Origin: Bacteroidota bacterium
GTDB taxonomy: Bacteria; Bacteroidota; Bacteroidia; 2-12-FULL-35-15
Length of the DNA: 56,690 nucleotides
Assembly (NCBI GenBank): GCA_947479085.1
Contig: CANJYB010000027.1
Span: 1 to 56,690 of the forward strand
Direction: 5' to 3'
The notes beneath the pieces are model-generated. The model did no database searches, was not told where the DNA came from, and saw only the letters and a program-made list of their open reading frames with translations. Shown in pieces: positions 54,281 through 56,690 of this stretch. The number at the start of each line of letters is the position of its first letter. The stretch's first letter is position 1. The translations under genes and the position numbers were made by a program.

Positions 54281-55651
54281 ATGAGCCAAATATTAGATTA
54301 CATTGAAGCAAACAAACAACGCTTCCTGGATGAGTTGTTCGAATTATTAAGAATACCAAGCGTGAGTGCTGACCCGCAATACAAAGATGCAGTATTTAAA
54401 ACTGCCGATGCAGTGAAAGCGGCATTGGTAAAAGCTGGAGCTGACAAAGTGGAAGTATGCCCTACGGCAGGATACCCAATAGTATATGGCGAAAAAATAA
54501 TTGATGCAAAGTTACCTACCGTTTTGGTATACGGCCATTATGATGTGCAGCCGGCCGACCCTTTGGAACTTTGGACATCAGGACCTTTTGAACCGGTTAT
54601 TAAGGATGGTAATATCTATGCACGCGGTTCGTGTGATGATAAAGGGCAAATGTATATGCACGTAAAAGCATTTGAATACATGATGCAAACCAATTCTCTT
54701 CCGTGCAATGTTAAGTTTATGATTGAAGGAGAGGAAGAAGTAGGTTCGAATAACCTGGGCATATTTGTGGCCAATAATAAAGAAAGATTGAAGGCAAATG
54801 TGATTTTGATTTCTGATACGGGAATCATTGCCAACGATATTCCTTCCATCTGTGTTGGTTTGCGTGGACTTACCTATCTGGAAGTAGAAGTAACCGGACC
54901 TAACCGCGATTTGCATTCCGGTTTGTATGGGGGGGCAGTTCCTAATCCTATCAACATACTTTGCGAAATGATAGCAAAGCTGAAGGATGATAATAAGCAT
55001 ATTACCATTCCGGGATTTTATGATGATGTGGAGGTGATATCTACCGAAGAACGTGCTGAGATGGCAAAAGCACCTTTCAGTGTGGATGAATATAAAAAAG
55101 CACTTGACCTGAAAGACATAGTAGGCGAAGAAGGATATACTACCAACGAACGCAATTCCATACGCCCTACATTAGATGTAAACGGTATATGGGGTGGATA
55201 CCAGGGCGAAGGAGCAAAGACAGTAATTGCTTCGAAAGCGTATGCTAAAATATCTATGCGACTGGTACCTTACCAGAAATCAGACAAAACATTTGAGCAG
55301 TTCAAAGCTTATTTCGAATCGATAGCTCCACCTTCGGTAAAAGTTAAAGTAACTCCGCACCATGGTGGTGAGGCAGCAGTAACTCCTACCAATACGATAG
55401 CTTACAAAGCGGCACATAAAGCTATGGAAACTACTTTTGGCAAAAAACCGATTCCTGTTCGCAGCGGAGGAAGTATTCCTATTGTTTCCATGTTTAAGGC
55501 AGAACTTGGATTGGATACCGTATTACTTGGTTTCGGATTGGATTCGGATGCCATCCATTCGCCAAACGAACATTACGGGGTATTTAATTATTTTAAAGGT
55601 ATAGAAACTATTCCTTATTTCTATCAGTATTATGCTGAGATGAGTAAATAA
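54281..55651 (+). CDS. M20-family dipeptidase (CNDP-like)
   Basis: A 456-residue cytosolic metallopeptidase. VLVYGHYDVQPADP (about 84-97) gives the first His and Asp metal ligands, ARGSCDDKGQ (about 117-126) the bridging Asp, EGEEEVGS the catalytic Glu, and DAIHSPNEHYG near the C-terminus a later His. It should hydrolyse Xaa-Xaa dipeptides using two zinc ions. Promoter is not certain; several short repeat words precede it. Confidence 0.92.
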   Translation: MSQILDYIEANKQRFLDELFELLRIPSVSADPQYKDAVFKTADAVKAALVKAGADKVEVCPTAGYPIVYGEKIIDAKLPTVLVYGHYDVQPADPLELWTSGPFEPVIKDGNIYARGSCDDKGQMYMHVKAFEYMMQTNSLPCNVKFMIEGEEEVGSNNLGIFVANNKERLKANVILISDTGIIANDIPSICVGLRGLTYLEVEVTGPNRDLHSGLYGGAVPNPINILCEMIAKLKDDNKHITIPGFYDDVEVISTEERAEMAKAPFSVDEYKKALDLKDIVGEEGYTTNERNSIRPTLDVNGIWGGYQGEGAKTVIASKAYAKISMRLVPYQKSDKTFEQFKAYFESIAPPSVKVKVTPHHGGEAAVTPTNTIAYKAAHKAMETTFGKKPIPVRSGGSIPIVSMFKAELGLDTVLLGFGLDSDAIHSPNEHYGVFNYFKGIETIPYFYQYYAEMSK

Positions 55652-55670
55652 GAAACAGATTGCTCTGAAT

Positions 55671-55707
55671 AAAAAAACTCCTGTGATTATTTCACAGGAG
55701 TTTTTTT
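55671..55707. terminator. Bidirectional terminator between 54281 and 55737
   Basis: A perfect 16-bp stem aaaaaaactcctgtga/partner around a ttatt loop, with A and T runs on the two sides. Confidence 0.9.
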
Positions 55708-55736
55708 ATTGGTTTATTTCTTTAGAAGCCAAATTA

Positions 55737-56225
55737 CTAATACACTTCCCATGTATAGCAGCTTCCGCTTACAGTATAATAATAAGGTCCCCAGGTGTAG
55801 GAACCACTGCTGCATTGCGCAAAAAACTTATGAGAGCCCGGAGTAACATAAGTGGATACACCACCCGAAGCGCCACAGCCGGGATTAGAAGTATAATAAT
55901 AGGAAAGTGTACCTTCATACAAGTCATCAATGTACACATCAATGGCTGCTGTGCCACATGGAAAGGAAGACATTGCGGTCCATACGGTTACTTGGGTGGA
56001 ATATACACAGCTTCCATCGCTGGTATTGGCTGAGGAATTATAATTGGAGGCACTTGCATCTGTGCAGCCATACACTTTAGGGATACAACTTCCATCATCA
56101 ATTCTGGCGCTGGAGTTATAATTAGTGGAGTTTGAATTGGTACATCCTTTCTTTTTAAGGCAACTTACATTGGTGGTAATAACCACTGCCAGAAGGATAG
56201 TTGTGAGTAAAAATGATTTTTTCAT
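55737..56225 (-). CDS. Small lipoprotein with two GCT...DGSC repeats
   Basis: A 162-residue lipoprotein (lipobox NVSC, Cys22). Two adjacent repeats GCTNSNSTNYNSSARIDDGSC and GCTDASASNYNSSANTSDGSC pattern (about 28-48 and 54-74) have a Cys at both ends, so each probably forms a disulfide. Such repeats are common in marine Bacteroidota surface proteins. The last 85 residues are rich in Tyr, Ser and Gly with further Cys. Function unknown. Confidence 0.7.
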   Translation of the reverse strand: MKKSFLLTTILLAVVITTNVSCLKKKGCTNSNSTNYNSSARIDDGSCIPKVYGCTDASASNYNSSANTSDGSCVYSTQVTVWTAMSSFPCGTAAIDVYIDDLYEGTLSYYYTSNPGCGASGGVSTYVTPGSHKFFAQCSSGSYTWGPYYYTVSGSCYTWEVY

Positions 56226-56649
56226 AGTTAGTTTGTTTTAAGTTAATAATGTGTTATAAGGTTTGTACTGCAATAATAATAATTTTTTTTCGGATGGGTG
56301 TTGTTTTCGGATTTATTTTATTGATGGTTCCTTTAGCCTTTGTTGGTGTTTTTCACCAACAAACAGATAAGGCTAAATTTTTCTTTTCTTACGTTTGCAG
56401 GTGAATAATCCCGCACGTGCGGGACAAAGGCATAAATTTTATAGGTAAGAAAAATACTTGTAAAAGGCTATAGTAGTAAGCATAGCTTACACCATTAACT
56501 ACACACTAAGCCCTTCACTTTTGCATTCCCGTCAGCTTAGCGCGCAATGTCATTAAGTTAAGGAGACGAAATTAACATTATAGTTTTAATAAGATACAAT
56601 GAAGTTGGGTAATTCAAGAGGAAACAAGCCCGAATTTTACAAATAAAAA
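56226..56649. other. Intergenic region with palindromes and promoter box
   Basis: It contains a ttggtgtttttcaccaa palindrome (56338-56362), a TACGTTTG promoter box (56390-56397), a cccgcacgtgcggg palindrome (56410-56423) and a gtaagcatagcttac hairpin near 56480. No complete gene is seen. Confidence 0.5.
56390..56397 (+). promoter_or_regulatory. TACGTTTG -7 promoter box near the window end
   Basis: Same 16-nt context (TACGTTTGCAGGTGAA) as the minus-strand box at 3062-3069. Confidence 0.45.
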
Positions 56650-56690
56650 ATGGCAAAAAAAACAATACTCAACTTATTTCAGTATTTAAA
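56650..56690 (+). CDS. Possible start of a gene leaving the window
   Basis: From an ATG at 56650 the frame is open to the window edge and reads MAKKTILNLFQYL. Thirteen residues cannot be assigned to a family. Confidence 0.3.
   Translation, partial: MAKKTILNLFQYL

Noticed and set aside
56520-56690. An insertion-sequence end with a transposase start at 56650
   Set aside because: Only 13 codons are visible and no inverted end or transposase motif can be confirmed.

Overview
The window looks like chromosomal DNA from a Bacteroidota organism, probably a free-living or metagenome-derived member of the Flavobacteriales/Sphingobacteriales/Chitinophagales breadth. The signs are: an AT-rich sequence; many TAnnTTTG (-7) promoters of the Bacteroidota type, some with a TTTG -33 box; the gliding-motility lipoprotein GldH; a type IX secretion C-terminal domain; DUF2723, DUF4292 and DUF5686-type proteins; and the conserved holB-ricT-gldH-PBP1A cluster. 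No plasmid, phage or CRISPR locus is visible. Genus and species cannot be told from the sequence alone.

Layout. 118-3030 (-): mqnA (menaquinone by the futalosine route), an EI24 membrane protein and an erythromycin-esterase-like protein. 3031-3718: a repeat field including a 21-bp-period array. 3719-6994 (+): an orphan RecQ-like helicase of about 1,090 residues. 7405-13459: three membrane GT-C/GT2 glycosyltransferase-like genes. 13468-20813 (-): scoB, scoA, PBP1A, a GxxExxY gene bracketed by 37-bp inverted repeats, gldH, ricT and holB. 21262-22824 (-): a LytTR-domain regulator next to an unknown gene whose promoter carries a 21-bp-offset direct repeat. 22825-23973: repeats without a convincing gene. 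23974-29122: small unknown genes, an AsmA-like protein, a PagL-like lipid A deacylase and a Ycf48-like lipoprotein. 29251-31671 (-): a DUF5686 gene broken by one in-frame stop. 31894-33154 (+): a B12-binding mutase subunit and a crotonase. 33243-41885 (+): a cell-envelope operon (flippase, dut, nucleotidyltransferase, TPR lipoprotein, DUF4292 lipoprotein, degenerate LytM/EnvC protein) followed by tatA and gatA. 41989-43370 (-): a LuxR-type HTH protein and an unknown gene separated by a 40-bp tandem array. 43499-49031: a T9SS-exported SBBP-repeat protein, a NodB deacetylase and a DUF2723 protein. 49318-49390: tRNA-Gln(UUG). 49517-56225: a secreted unknown, a PQQ-type sugar dehydrogenase, an OmpA lipoprotein, a large MORN/YwqK protein, an M20 dipeptidase and a small lipoprotein.

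Most genes are housekeeping or envelope functions. The unusual layer is the dispersed repeats. Several families are built from 7-nt units or from 21-bp (3 x 7) units. Some enter genes: two heptamer tracts lie inside the NodB deacetylase, a CTTTGCG-type repeat encodes the signal peptide core of the PagL-like protein, and a perfectly bracketed GxxExxY cassette splits the gldH-PBP1A junction. Two similarly built loci (LytTR regulator plus unknown target with a direct repeat; LuxR-HTH regulator plus unknown target with a 40-bp array and a 19-bp-arm palindrome over the regulator's start codon) are the best candidates for an undescribed regulated system.
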